The notes beneath the pieces were generated by a model. That model was given only the letters and a program-made list of their open reading frames with translations. It made no database searches and was not told the origin of the DNA. Shown piece after piece: positions 9,117 through 18,000 of a stretch of 64,000 bases of DNA. This DNA comes from Nocardia sp. SYP-A9097 (GTDB lineage: Bacteria > Actinomycetota > Actinomycetes > Mycobacteriales > Mycobacteriaceae). Both the position numbers and the translations under genes were made by a program. Each line of letters opens with the position of its first letter. Positions within the stretch are counted from its first letter, which is position 1. The DNA lies in NCBI RefSeq assembly GCF_009649815.1, contig NZ_WJIC01000005.1, positions 62,001 through 126,000 on the forward strand, written 5' to 3'.

Positions 9117-9383
9117 TCAGTCGCGGATCCGGGTGCCGCGGTCGTACTCGTGGCCGCCCCACACCCCGGACTGGCCGGTGCGGGTGGCGAACTCACCGCA
9201 CTCGCGGCGGATGGGGCAGCCCGCGCAGATGCCGCGCGCGTAGTCGAAGTCCTGCGAGGGGAACGGGAACCAGGCTTCATGGTTCGGGTCGCCCTTACAG
9301 GCCGCGTGCTGCCAGTAGTTGGCGGAGTCGGAGATGGGGAGCAGATCCGCCAGCGTCTGCTCCTGAACTGCGGTATTCGTCAT
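9117..9383 (-). CDS. WhiB-family iron-sulfur transcriptional regulator
   Basis: An 88-residue WhiB-like protein. Four cysteines bind a [4Fe-4S] cluster: one in HAACKGDPN, then C-A-G-C-P-I-R-R-E-C in CAGCPIRREC. The family turn GVWGG follows, then a short basic tail. WhiB proteins partner with the principal sigma factor to control development, redox response or drug tolerance. The start is supported by AAAGGAG 10 nt before the ATG. It lies 34 bp downstream of an HNH gene on the same strand. Which WhiB class it belongs to cannot be fixed from this alone. Confidence 0.95.
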   Translation of the reverse strand: MTNTAVQEQTLADLLPISDSANYWQHAACKGDPNHEAWFPFPSQDFDYARGICAGCPIRRECGEFATRTGQSGVWGGHEYDRGTRIRD

Positions 9384-9417
9384 CGGATGTGCTCCTTTCG
9401 TTTCCGATTACGCTTGA

Positions 9418-9975
9418 CTACGAAGCGGCGAGGTCCTTCCAGATCCGACGCTGTCTCTTCTGCATTTCGTTGGGGGCCTTCGGCTCCCACAACAGCGGCA
9501 TCCCGGCCTCTTCGGGAGTCCGGTCAGCCTTGGAGGTATTGCACGTCCCGCACGCGGCGATCAGGTTGGCCCAGGTGTTCGGGCCGCCCTTCGAGCGCGG
9601 GCGGATGTGGTCCACCGTGCGGGCCCAGCCGGCGCAGTAACCGCACCGGTAGTTGTCGCGTCGCAGGATGGCGGGCAGGGTGGCCCGGCTGTCGTCGTCA
9701 TGAACCAGGATCCGGTGCTCGAGGTAGATGTAGCGGTTCAACCGGATGGTCTCCGGCAGCACCAGCTCCATATGCTTCGAGCGGATCGGGAAGTGCGGCC
9801 GCCGATCCTGCACCGTTTCGGCGGCACCGCTGAGCAGCAGCACCACAGCGCGGTCGGCGCGGATCTCGGTCAGCGCCTCGAAGGAGGCGTTGAGCAGCAG
9901 CACACCGGCGTGTATCCAGTTGTCGGTGGTTATCTCCGGGTCTTCGGAATGACGGAACAGCATGGGGGTCACCAT
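9418..9975 (-). CDS. HNH endonuclease
   Basis: A 185-residue protein ending in a compact HNH domain: a CGYC zinc knuckle, TVDHIRPRSKGGPNTWANL (the DH catalytic pair and downstream Asn), then CGTCNTSKADRTPEEAG. This is the McrA-like HNH architecture found in many free-standing actinobacterial nucleases. Residues 1-110 are an N-terminal extension of unknown role. A second in-frame ATG lies 4 codons downstream (9963). It is likely cotranscribed with whiB. Whether it acts in defence, repair or restriction cannot be told. Confidence 0.88.
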   Translation of the reverse strand: MVTPMLFRHSEDPEITTDNWIHAGVLLLNASFEALTEIRADRAVVLLLSGAAETVQDRRPHFPIRSKHMELVLPETIRLNRYIYLEHRILVHDDDSRATLPAILRRDNYRCGYCAGWARTVDHIRPRSKGGPNTWANLIAACGTCNTSKADRTPEEAGMPLLWEPKAPNEMQKRQRRIWKDLAAS

Positions 9976-10360
9976 GTTTCGTAAGGGATGCAGAACAGGA
10001 AGGGAAAGAGGTGGTGCTTACGCGAGCACCCGGAGGCGGTCGCTCGAATGTTGTTCGCAGAACATCGGATTCACTGCCGCCTCCTCCTTCCTGCTGGTTA
10101 CGGCCCTGGTGGCCGGTTGATCATCGTCGAAACCCATGGTGGCACAACGGGCATGCTGTTGTCGGGTCATTTTTGTGGGACCCTGATAGCACAACGGCCC
10201 GCATCGCGCCTTTGTTCCCGCGAGACACATATCACACCAGCTCGGGCAGCGCTGGAGATTCACTGGCAGGCAACCGAGTTGGTGGCCCCTGTGCGGCCGG
10301 GATTCATCGCTGGTTACCTGGCGAAGCTACCGTGACGAGTACTCGGAAGGAGCCGGCGTC
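9976..10360. other. 385-bp divergent intergenic region upstream of the LysR gene
   Basis: The region separates the reverse-strand HNH gene from the forward LysR gene and should contain both promoters. It holds a hairpin GGTGCT-TACGCG-AGCACC (10013-10030) and a clear ribosome binding site GGAAGGAG (10345-10352) for lysR. A Cys-rich 81-codon reverse frame (10263-10018) is present but has no ribosome binding site. I do not call it a gene. Confidence 0.4.
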
Positions 10361-11305
10361 ATGGAGTTCCGACATCTACTTTCGTTCATCGCCATCGCCG
10401 AGGAGTTGCACTTCGGCCGCGCAGCGCTGCGCCTTCACCTCACCCAGCCCAGTTTGAGCGCGCAGCTGCAGAAACTGGAGAAGTCGCTCGGTGTGCAACT
10501 GGTCGCGAGGAACTCGCACGAGGTGCGACTCACTCCGGCCGGACGGGAGTTCGAGCTGCAGGCTCGGCAGATTGTCGCCCAGCTCGATCGTGCCGCGCGT
10601 TCGGCGCGGGCCACGGCCGAGGGCCGGGCGGGCACCCTCAATATCGGCTACAACCTGCCCGCGAGCAGGCATGTGCTACCGGACGCGCTGGTGCGCATGA
10701 CCGATCGCCACCCGGACATAGTGGTGTCGCTCTGGGAGAAACGGACGGGTCCGCAGTTGACCGCGCTCTCGGACGGATCGTTGGACATAGCCCTGGTCTA
10801 TGGCCATCCCAGTACCGCGGACTTCCGGTATCGGCGACTGCTGCACCGGGTGCCGCTGGTCGCGGTGGTGGGGCGGCGGCACCGCTGGGCGGATCGGCCG
10901 GGCGTCTCGTTCGCCGAACTGCAGGATCAGGAGTGTGTGCTCTTCGCCCGGGAGCAGTGTCCGTCGATGTACGACGCCATCTTCCGCGCGGCCGCGGAGT
11001 CGCGGATCTCGCTGTCGGTGGCGCAGTACGCCGATGATCCGGGCGCGACCGCGCATATGGTGTCGGTGCGCCCGCTGGTCGGGTTCGCATCGCTGCCGCG
11101 GGCCATCTCGATGGGTATGGGCACACCCGCCAGCAAGTCGGTCGCGGTGAAATTAATGGATCCGGTGCCGACCCTGGATTTGTATGCGGTGTGGCGATCC
11201 GCGGAAACGAATCCGGCGGTGTCGGCCTTTCTGGATTGTGTCGAATCGGAGGAGGCGATACAGCTCGATGATGCCCATTCGGAAACGGCTGTGGCCATTC
11301 GATAG
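10361..11305 (+). CDS. LysR-family transcriptional regulator
   Basis: A 314-residue LysR regulator. The N-terminal winged helix (MEFRHLLSFIAIAEELHFGRAALRLHLTQPSLSAQLQKLEKSLGVQL, residues 1-47) is textbook. The C-terminal effector domain begins near residue 90 (GTLNIGYNLPASRHVLPDAL). The start is fixed by GGAAGGAG 8 nt upstream. It is the first gene on the strand of the large lipid/polyketide operon, only 75 bp before the acyl-activating enzyme, and is the best candidate for its pathway regulator. This role is inference from position. Confidence 0.93.
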   Translation: MEFRHLLSFIAIAEELHFGRAALRLHLTQPSLSAQLQKLEKSLGVQLVARNSHEVRLTPAGREFELQARQIVAQLDRAARSARATAEGRAGTLNIGYNLPASRHVLPDALVRMTDRHPDIVVSLWEKRTGPQLTALSDGSLDIALVYGHPSTADFRYRRLLHRVPLVAVVGRRHRWADRPGVSFAELQDQECVLFAREQCPSMYDAIFRAAAESRISLSVAQYADDPGATAHMVSVRPLVGFASLPRAISMGMGTPASKSVAVKLMDPVPTLDLYAVWRSAETNPAVSAFLDCVESEEAIQLDDAHSETAVAIR

Positions 11306-11380
11306 GAAATGACTTTCGCGCGGTAGGAATGGCGACGTCGGCGGAGACGAGAATCGTTGCCGCCGCCCAGAATTCGAAGC

Positions 11381-13039
11381 GTGAACACAGTTTCTGCGAC
11401 CGGGGACGGGTTCGATCCACCGGAGTCCGCGAGTTTGTACTCGATCATTTCTGCTGCGGCCCGTGACCATCCGCAGCGGGAATCGCTGTGTGATGCGCTG
11501 GCCGCACCACTGACCTGTGCCGAGCTCGACACGCGGGTGCGCGCGCTGGCTTCGGCACTGCTGGATCACGGTGTCGCGCACGGTGACCGGGTGGCCGTAC
11601 TCGGCCGCACCGGGCTGGCCTGGGCGCTGTTGGATTGCGCCGCACTGGCCGTCGGCGCGGTTGTGGTGCCGGTGTATCCGACCTCCTCGCCATCGCAGAT
11701 CGAGCACATTCTGCGGGACAGCGGCAGCGCCTGGTTCGGCGCCGAGACCGCCGAGGACGCCGCCCGCTTGAAAACCGCGGGCGCGGATACGGTGTGGGGC
11801 TTCGATGAGATCGCGGCGTGGGCCGACGGGGCCGTATCGCCGGCGCTGGACGAGCGCATCGCCCGGGTCCGCGCGGACGATCTCGCCATGATCGTCTACA
11901 CCAGCGGGACCACCGGGCTCGCCAAGGGCTGCATGATCACCCATCGCAATATGTATGTCTCGTCGGCGAATACGGTCCGGCAGACCGGTGCGATGTTCGC
12001 CGGTGTGACCGCGCTGGCGCTGCCGCTCTCGCATGTGTTCGGCCAGACCATGCTCTTCGCCAATCTCGCCGGGGGCGCGCGCACCCATCTGCTGCCCGGC
12101 ATTCCGGAGTTGGTGCCCGCGCTGGTGGAGCTGCGGCCTACCTTCCTGGCGCTGATTCCCTACGCGCTGGAGAAGATTCGCAAGTTCTGTCGTTCCATGC
12201 TGGACGAGGAGGCCGAGCGGGTGGCCGTGGCCACCGGGCTGCGCATGCTCACGGCGGGGGAGTCGGCCGGCTCCGAGCATGCCGTGGCGGCGGCGCTGGG
12301 CGGCAGGCTGCGGTATGTCATCTCCGGTGGTGCGTCCCTGGATGAATCGACCGCCGGGTTCTATGCGGCGTTCGGCGTACAGATCCTCAATTGCTACGGG
12401 TTGACCGAGGCCGCGACGGCGGTGACGGTGAGCGCCCCGGAGACCAATCGGGTTGGCACCGTGGGCAAACCGATCCCCGGTACCGCGGTGGGTATCGCTC
12501 CCGATGGCGAGGTGCTGGTGCGCGGGCCGCATGTCTCGCCGGGGTACTGGGGTGCGGCGGCGGACCAGCGGCCGGTCGATGCGCAGGGCTGGCTGCACAC
12601 CGGTGACATCGGTGAACTCGAGGACGGCTACCTGCGAATCACCGGTCGTAAGAAGGAAATTCTGGTGACCTCGGGCGGCAAGAACGTCGCACCGACGCCG
12701 CTGGAGGACCGGGTGCGGCTGCATCGGCTGGTCAGCAATTGCATGGTGGTGGGCGAGGCCCGGCCGTTCGTCACCGCGCTGGTGACCCTGGACGAGCAGC
12801 AGGCGACGCGGTGGCGCGCCGAGCATCCCGATCAGGATCCGGCGACCGCGATCCAGGCGGCCGTGGACGAGGCCAATTCCCTGGTTTCGCGCGCGGAATC
12901 CATTCGCGAGTTTCGCATTGTGACCGGTGATTTCACCGTAGCCAATGGATTGTTGACTTCCTCACTCAAATTGAAGCGGGCCGCGATTGCGACGGCGTAT
13001 TCCGCGGATATCGATCAGCTCTACATGTCGCGCGGCTGA
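11381..13039 (+). CDS. Long-chain acyl-CoA synthetase-like AMP-forming ligase (FadD type)
   Basis: A 552-residue adenylate-forming enzyme that should activate a carboxylic acid as acyl-AMP and then thioester. Motifs: phosphate loop MIVYTSGTTGLAKGCMITH (about residues 167-185), NCYGLTEA, WLHTGDIGEL, and ITGRKKEILVTSGGKNVAPTPLE near the C-terminal lysine region, as in long-chain FACS. GTG at 11381 (VNTVSATGDGF) is chosen over TTG at 11357. It precedes the synthase operon and may supply its starter acyl unit or activate its product. FadD and carrier-protein ligase roles cannot be separated from sequence alone. Confidence 0.88.
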   Translation: MNTVSATGDGFDPPESASLYSIISAAARDHPQRESLCDALAAPLTCAELDTRVRALASALLDHGVAHGDRVAVLGRTGLAWALLDCAALAVGAVVVPVYPTSSPSQIEHILRDSGSAWFGAETAEDAARLKTAGADTVWGFDEIAAWADGAVSPALDERIARVRADDLAMIVYTSGTTGLAKGCMITHRNMYVSSANTVRQTGAMFAGVTALALPLSHVFGQTMLFANLAGGARTHLLPGIPELVPALVELRPTFLALIPYALEKIRKFCRSMLDEEAERVAVATGLRMLTAGESAGSEHAVAAALGGRLRYVISGGASLDESTAGFYAAFGVQILNCYGLTEAATAVTVSAPETNRVGTVGKPIPGTAVGIAPDGEVLVRGPHVSPGYWGAAADQRPVDAQGWLHTGDIGELEDGYLRITGRKKEILVTSGGKNVAPTPLEDRVRLHRLVSNCMVVGEARPFVTALVTLDEQQATRWRAEHPDQDPATAIQAAVDEANSLVSRAESIREFRIVTGDFTVANGLLTSSLKLKRAAIATAYSADIDQLYMSRG

Positions 13040-13070
13040 ACATCCGCGAAAAATGGACTCCCGCCGTGCG

Positions 13071-13097
13071 GCGATAGCCGGGTCCGATCGGCCGATG
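13071..13097 (+). promoter_or_regulatory. Shared promoter-region motif, copy A
   Basis: GCGATAGCC-N4-CCGATCGG-CCGATG in the 140-bp gap before the flavoprotein that starts the synthase operon. The same two blocks with the same N4 spacer occur at 36264-36290, and a related 27-bp version occurs at 45673-45699. All three sit in promoter gaps of the cluster's operons, which suggests a common regulator site. Confidence 0.5.
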
Positions 13098-13179
13098 AAT
13101 TGCGGTGGCTCACCGCGGTTTTCGCACACGGCGGGCGACACACTCGAAGCAGAATTCGACGACCGAAAGTGATCACCTC

Positions 13180-14433
13180 ATGTACGACGTCATCGTTGTC
13201 GGTACTCGCGTGGCCGGTGCGCCGCTGGCCATGCTGTTGGCCCGCAAGGGGTATCGAGTGCTCGCCGTGGACCGTGCCACCTTCCCCAGTGACACCGCGT
13301 CCACGCACTACATCCACCAGGCCGGACTGAGCCTGCTCGAGACCTGGGGTCTGCTGGACGAGGTGATCGCCTCCGGCTGCCCGCCGGTGCGGCATCTCAA
13401 CTTCACCTACACAGATATCGTCATCAAGGGTATGGCCGATCCGTCATCGGACGGGATCGACGCCGTGTACTGCCCGCGGCGCACCGTGCTGGACAAGATC
13501 CTGGTCGATGCCGCCGGTAAGGGCGGGGCCGAGATGATCGAGGGCTTCACCGTCACCGGTCTGCTGAACGACGGCGATCGGGTGGCCGGTATTCGCGGTC
13601 GCGTCGGTGAGGGGCCCGAGCAGGAGTTCCGGGCGCAGTTGGTGATCGGCGCGGACGGCGCCAATTCGACCGTCGCCAAGACGGTCGGGGCGCAGGTGTA
13701 CGAGGGTTCGCCCGCCGCGTGCTTCATCTACTACTCGTACTACGAGGGTGTGGACTGGGGGATGAACCACCGCACCGGTTTCGGTGAGCAGCAGTTCGCG
13801 GCCTGGCCGACCAATGACGGCCTGTACCTGGTCGCGGTCATGCGCAAGCGGGATCGCTTCCGGGATTTCCGCGCCGATCCCGATGCCGGCGTTCAGGAGA
13901 TCGTCGATCAGATCGACCCGGAAATCGGTGCGCGCCTGCGGGATACGGGCCGCCGCGTAGAGCCGTTCCGGCCCATGCTGTACCCGGACAACTACCGCCG
14001 CCAGTCCTTCGGACCGGGCTGGGCGCTGGTGGGCGATGCCGGCTACCACAAGGATCCGTTCACCGGCTGGGGTATCACCGACTCGTTCAAGTACTCCCAG
14101 CTGCTCGCCGACCTGGTCGACGAGAGTCTTTCGGGCGTACGGCCTTTCAAGGAGACGCTGCCCGAGTATCAGCGGGAGCGGGACGCGCAGAGTGCCAGCA
14201 CCTATGAACTGACCCAGGCCATCTCCGAGCTGAGCCTGACCCCGTACTACGACTCGGTGTTCCGTGCGGCGAGCATGAGCCCGGACTACTCCAAGAAGTT
14301 CTTCGGCCTGATCGCCGGGCTGTACCAGCCGGAGAAGTTCTTCGGTGAGCAGGAACTGGCCGAGCTGTACGAGCTGGTCGGATTCCCCGAAGCCGCACGG
14401 CATGTGAGCAAGAATGTCGGGGCCCCGCAGTGA
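13180..14433 (+). CDS. FAD-dependent oxidoreductase (group A monooxygenase / geranylgeranyl-reductase-like)
   Basis: A 417-residue flavoprotein. The N-terminal FAD fold YDVIVVGTRVAGAPLAMLLARKG binds ADP. The middle motif VIGADGANS and the later GWALVGDAGYHKDPFTGWG (the GD motif that binds the FAD ribityl) place it in the PHBH-like/UbiH superfamily. No WxWxIP halogenase motif is present. The ATG at 13180 begins the conserved fold directly. The frame continues upstream to GTG 13105 without homology. It is the first gene of the overlapping synthase operon (next start overlaps its stop by GTGA). It probably oxidises or reduces the lipid product. Confidence 0.88.
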   Translation: MYDVIVVGTRVAGAPLAMLLARKGYRVLAVDRATFPSDTASTHYIHQAGLSLLETWGLLDEVIASGCPPVRHLNFTYTDIVIKGMADPSSDGIDAVYCPRRTVLDKILVDAAGKGGAEMIEGFTVTGLLNDGDRVAGIRGRVGEGPEQEFRAQLVIGADGANSTVAKTVGAQVYEGSPAACFIYYSYYEGVDWGMNHRTGFGEQQFAAWPTNDGLYLVAVMRKRDRFRDFRADPDAGVQEIVDQIDPEIGARLRDTGRRVEPFRPMLYPDNYRRQSFGPGWALVGDAGYHKDPFTGWGITDSFKYSQLLADLVDESLSGVRPFKETLPEYQRERDAQSASTYELTQAISELSLTPYYDSVFRAASMSPDYSKKFFGLIAGLYQPEKFFGEQELAELYELVGFPEAARHVSKNVGAPQ

Positions 14434-15029
14434 CCGGGCCGGGTTTGACGGCGCTGGGTGACAGCTTCGTGGAGGGGCGCGGCGATCCGGCCGCGTCCGG
14501 CGGGTATCGCGGGTGGGTGCCGCGGCTGGGCGGGCAGTTGGGGCTGCGGCCCGCGGCTATCCGGAATTTCGGGACGCACGGGGCGACTACCGGTGATGTG
14601 GTGCGTGGGCAGTTGCCGATGGCCTCCCGCTCGGAGGTTTACGGCGTCGTTGTTGGGGTCAATGATCTCGTCAGCGCGTTCGATCCCAGTGCCTTCGAGC
14701 ACAACCTCGATGCGCTGTTCGGCACGCTATGTGCTGGTGGCGCAACGGTTTTCACCGCCGACTACCCGGATATCCCGGCGCGGCTGCCGGTTCCGGAGAA
14801 GTTCCGTGGCCTGCTGCGTGAGCGCTTCGACTTCGCCAATACCGTGCTGGCCCGCATTACCGCCGAGCACGGCGCCCTGCTACTGGATCTGGCGGCTCGT
14901 CCCGAATGGGAACGCCCGGAGATGTGGACCGAGGACGGTCTGCATCCGAGCCCGCTGGGCCATCGCCTGTTCGCCGCCGCTGCGGCCGAACTCATTTCGT
15001 CGACCACCGCTACCACCGTTGCCGCCTGA
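14430..15029 (+). CDS. SGNH/GDSL-family hydrolase
   Basis: A 199-residue SGNH hydrolase with block I LTALGDSFVEGRGD (nucleophile Ser), block III GVNDL and block V DGLHPSPLGH (Asp/His of the triad). These are esterases, lipases or acyltransferases. No signal peptide is seen, so it is likely cytoplasmic. GTG start overlaps the previous stop (GTGA). In this operon it could release, transfer or edit an acyl chain from the synthase. Confidence 0.9.
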   Translation: MTGPGLTALGDSFVEGRGDPAASGGYRGWVPRLGGQLGLRPAAIRNFGTHGATTGDVVRGQLPMASRSEVYGVVVGVNDLVSAFDPSAFEHNLDALFGTLCAGGATVFTADYPDIPARLPVPEKFRGLLRERFDFANTVLARITAEHGALLLDLAARPEWERPEMWTEDGLHPSPLGHRLFAAAAAELISSTTATTVAA

Positions 15030-15063
15030 GCGCGCAATGGATTTGGGTTCGAGAGGAAATTTC

Positions 15064-18000
15064 GTGACGGACGACAGACGCCTGGCACGCGACCCGATCG
15101 CCATCGTCGGGATGTCGGGCTTACTGCCCAAGGCACGCAATCATCGAGAGTACTGGCAGAACATCATCGACGGCGTGGACTGTACCGAGGAGGTGCCGTC
15201 CTCGCGCTGGAAACTGGACGACTACTACGACGCCGACCGATCGGTCCCGGACAAGACCTATTCGCGCCGTGGGGCTTTCCTGCCCGATGTGGATTTCGAT
15301 CCGCTCGAGTTCGGGCTGCCGCCCAATCAGCTCGAGGTCACCAGCACGATGCAGACACTGAGTCTCGGTGTGGCACGCGATCTGCTGGTGGACGCGGGCG
15401 CCAATGACTCGCAGTGGTACGACCCGGAGCGCACCGGCGTGGTGCTGGGCACCACCGGACCGGTACCGCTCATGCATCCGCTGGCGGCCCGGCTCTCGAC
15501 TCCCGTGCTGAAAGAGGCGGCGCGTTCGGTCGGACTCTCCGAGGGCGACGCCGATGCCATTGCCGATCGATTCGTCGCGGCATTCGCACCGTGGGAGGAG
15601 AACTCCTTCCCAGGCCTGCTCGCGAATGTCGTTGCGGGACGGGTGGCCAACCGGCTCGGCCTCGGCGGCATGAACTGCACCGTCGATGCCGCCTGCGCGG
15701 CCTCGCTGGCGGCGATTCGCACGGCCATCGCCGAACTGCAGGACCGCCGCGCCGACATGATGATCACCGGTGGCGTGGACACCGAGAACACCATCTTCAT
15801 CTACATGTGCTTCAGCAAGGTCGGCGCGCTCTCGCCGACCGATCGGATCAGCCCGTTCGCCGACGGCGCGGACGGCACCATGCTGGGCGAGGGCATTACG
15901 ATGCTGGCGCTGCGCCGGCTCGAAGACGCACGGCGCGACGGCAATCGGATCTACGCGGTGATTCGCGGGCTGGGCTCCTCCAGTGACGGGCGCTCCAAGA
16001 GCATCTACGCGCCGCGCGCCGAGGGGCAGCGCATCGCGCTCAACCGCGCGTACGCCGATGCCGAGTGCTCACCCGCCGATATCGAGCTCATCGAGGCGCA
16101 CGCCACCGGCACCGCGGTCGGCGACAAGACCGAGCTGACCGCGCTGAAAGGCATTCTGGCCGAAGCGACTCCGGAGACCGGGTTCGCCGCGCTGGGCAGT
16201 GTGAAATCGCAGATCGGGCACACCAAGGGTGCGGCGGGCACCGCGAGTGTGATGAAGCTGGCGCTGGCACTGCATCAGAAGGTGCTGCCGGGGACCATCA
16301 ATGTGGACGCACCCAATGCCGAAATCGACGCCGATACCACGCCGTTCTATGTGAATACCCGCACCCGGCCGTGGATCCGGGATCCGAAGCGGCCGGTGCG
16401 CCGGGCGGCGGCCTCGGCAATGGGCTTCGGCGGCACCAACTTCCACCTGGTGCTGGAGGAGGCGGACGCCACTCGCGACGGGCTGCGCGTGCTGCATCGC
16501 ACGCCGCGCGCGCATATCTGGCACGCACCGGATGTATCGGGTCTGGTGGCGGCGGTCCGGGATACCGATGGCGGCGATGGCGGCGGTATCCCCGACGATT
16601 ACGCGCGCATCGGCTTCGTCTCGCTCGATGACGACACCGCCGCGGATCTGCGCGGACTGGCGGTGGATGAGCTGCTGCGCAATCCCGGTGCGGCGCACTG
16701 GGATCACCCCGAGGGCGTGTACTTCCGCGCCGCCGCCTTGCCCGACCGCAAGGTGGGTGCGCTGTTCGCGGGTCAGGGCAGCCAGTACGTCGATATGGGA
16801 CTCGATGCGGCGCTGAACAATCCGCCGGTGGGTGCGGCCTTCGACGCCGCCAACGCGGCCTTCGCCGATGCGTCACGGCGGCTGGGCGGAGTGGTCTTCC
16901 CACCCCCGGCCTTCGTCGACGAGGCCCGTGCGGAGCAGGAAATCGCTTTGCGCCGTACCGAATTCGCGCAACCGGCGATCGGTGCGCTGTCGGCCGGTCA
17001 GTTCGAGGTATTGCGGGACTTCGGTTTCCGCGCCGAGGGCTATCTCGGGCACAGCTTCGGCGAGCTCACCGCGCTGTGGGCGTCCGGGGCCGTCACCGGC
17101 GATGATTTCTTCGGGCTGGCGCGGGCGCGCGGCGCGGCCATGACCGTGCACGAGGGTGTCGATGCCGGGACCATGGTCGCGGTGGGCGCCGGGCGGGCCG
17201 ATATCGAGGCGGCCATCGCCGGTATCGAGGACGTGTGGGTCTGCAATGACAACGCGCCTGATCAGGTGGTCGTGGGCGGCGGCGCGGACGGTATCGCCGC
17301 GGTGACCGATGTGTGTGCCGAAAAGGGCTGGGTCACACGGTATCTGCCGGTGTCCGGTGCTTTCCACACGCCCTACGTGGGTCATGCGGTGGAGGCGTTC
17401 GGCGCGGCGGTGGCGGCGGTGCGGATCGGGGCTCCCGATGCGCGGGTGTACGCCGATACCGCGGGTGCGTCCTATGGCGAGGATGTCGAGAGCAATCGCG
17501 CCACGCTCACCGCGCAGCTGAGCAATCCGGTCGATTTCCGGGGTGCGCTCACCGCCATGCGGGCCGACGGTTGCACGGTCTTCGTGGAGTTCGGGCCGAA
17601 GCAGGTGCTGACCTCGCTGGTGCGGCGCACCTTCGGCAATGACGTGATCGCCATCGCCACCGATCCCGGACCCATCGGCAATGGGGATCTGACGCTCAAG
17701 CGGGCGGCGGTGCGACTGGCGGTGCTCGGCTTCGAGCTGCACGGGTTGAACCGTTATGCCGCACCGGAACCGGCGGGCCGGGAACGCAAACCCGCTATGG
17801 CGGTGACCATTTCGGCGCCGGAGTATGTGCCGGCCAGCCGTCGCGAGGCTTATGCGGCCGCGCTGTCGGACGGTTACCAGGTCGTCACCGACGCGCCGGC
17901 GGTCGCCATCGCATCGATCCCGGTGCCGGTACCCACGCCCATACCTGTTCTGTCCAACGGACATTCGGAGAACTCGGAGAATAACGTGTCAGCCGAACCG

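Noticed and set aside
10018..10263. Cys-rich 81-codon reverse frame (starts MNLQRCPSWC)
   Set aside because: It has an ATG but no ribosome binding site, lies in a divergent promoter gap and has no recognised family; chance is likelier.
9988..10335. 115-codon forward frame upstream of lysR
   Set aside because: It overlaps the promoter and ribosome binding site area of lysR and shows no domain-like pattern.
11153..12826. 557-codon frame antisense to the acyl-activating enzyme
   Set aside because: Long antisense frames are common in GC-rich DNA; the composition is Arg/His/Gly-rich without domains.
13180..14433. Flavin-dependent halogenase
   Set aside because: The fold is similar, but the WxWxIP motif is absent here and also in the flavoprotein at 48219.
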